Assembly: GCA_934777245.1 (NCBI GenBank)
Contig: CAKVND010000002.1
Coordinates: 8,499 to 72,498, forward strand
Length of the DNA stretch: 64,000 nt
DNA from: an uncultured Candidatus Melainabacteria bacterium
GTDB taxonomy: Bacteria; Cyanobacteriota; Vampirovibrionia; Gastranaerophilales; Gastranaerophilaceae
Reading direction: 5' to 3'
Shown here: piece after piece, positions 63,927-64,000 of the stretch
How the letters are laid out: each line of letters starts with the position of its first letter
Position numbering within the stretch: the first letter of the stretch is position 1
The notes under the pieces: generated by a model
Seen by the model: only the letters and a program-made list of their open reading frames with translations
Told to the model about the DNA's origin: nothing
Database searches by the model: none
Program-made: the position numbers and the translations under genes

Positions 63927-64000
63927 ATGGCAAAAACAATTGGTATTGACTTAGGTACAACAAACTCAGTTGTAGCAGTTATGGAAGGTGGTAAACCTAC
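63927..64000 (+). CDS. dnaK: Chaperone DnaK, N-terminal start (partial)
   Basis: The frame begins [20 protein letters not shown], the phosphate-1 loop of Hsp70 ATPases, and runs off the right edge. AAAGGAGAT lies 7 nt upstream. It diverges from the DnaJ-family gene. Confidence 0.95.
   Translation, partial: MAKTIGIDLGTTNSVVAVMEGGKP

Overview
The window is low-GC DNA from a diderm, flagellated bacterium. My best guess is a non-photosynthetic cyanobacterial relative (Vampirovibrionia/Melainabacteria, Gastranaerophilales-like). The guess rests on the cyanobacteria-like start of L34 (MRRTLEGT), the GVGKGT P-loop of guanylate kinase, the outer-membrane machinery (a TamB/AsmA giant, an autotransporter) beside a flagellin, and several large proteins of no family I recognise. 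No marker gene such as 16S rRNA is present, so this placement is inference.

Layout. 1-5.1 kb: gmk, a ferritin-like protein, the efp-accB-accC operon (minus strand) and rpmH. 5.2-7.3 kb: an M48 protease and a TPR protein lying between two copies of the recN 3' end. 7.3-13.6 kb: recN, a TPR protein with an acidic tail, a GH13 glycosidase and era. 13.7-19.3 kb: a 621-aa unknown protein, a secreted protein, a matrixin-like protease with TPRs, scpB and scpA. 19.4-24 kb: a GlcF-like Fe-S protein, tRNA-Leu, an M16-like protein, an M14-like carboxypeptidase, uppS and a DinJ/YafQ toxin-antitoxin pair. 24-36.5 kb, the envelope region: TamB/AsmA-like protein, sugar transporter, a 1424-aa repeat autotransporter, and a divergent pair of exported paralogues. 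36.5-47.2 kb: TPR protein, flagellin, XRE regulator, mfd, two divergent calpain-like proteases and murA. 47.4-56.8 kb: transketolase C-half, ftsE, ftsX, signalling genes (HDOD, degenerate receiver/GGDEF, histidine kinase), isochorismatase-like hydrolase and rel. 56.8-64 kb: a 1303-aa HD-domain protein, exported and EF-hand proteins, a putative structured RNA, a CAT-anticodon tRNA, dnaJ and the start of dnaK.

Most notable observations: (1) two divergent EF-hand/calpain-like cysteine proteases, each preceded by a near-consensus sigma-28 (flagellar) promoter TAAAGTTT-N11-GCCGWWAA; (2) a partial recN duplication bracketing a gene pair, which looks like an insertion scar; (3) intergenic palindromes built from short repeated words, two of them clearly homologous although about 60 kb apart; (4) several genes without a Shine-Dalgarno sequence whose -10 box lies 6-12 nt before the ATG, suggesting leaderless mRNAs; (5) an unidentified 86-nt structured RNA candidate with its own promoter upstream of a tRNA.
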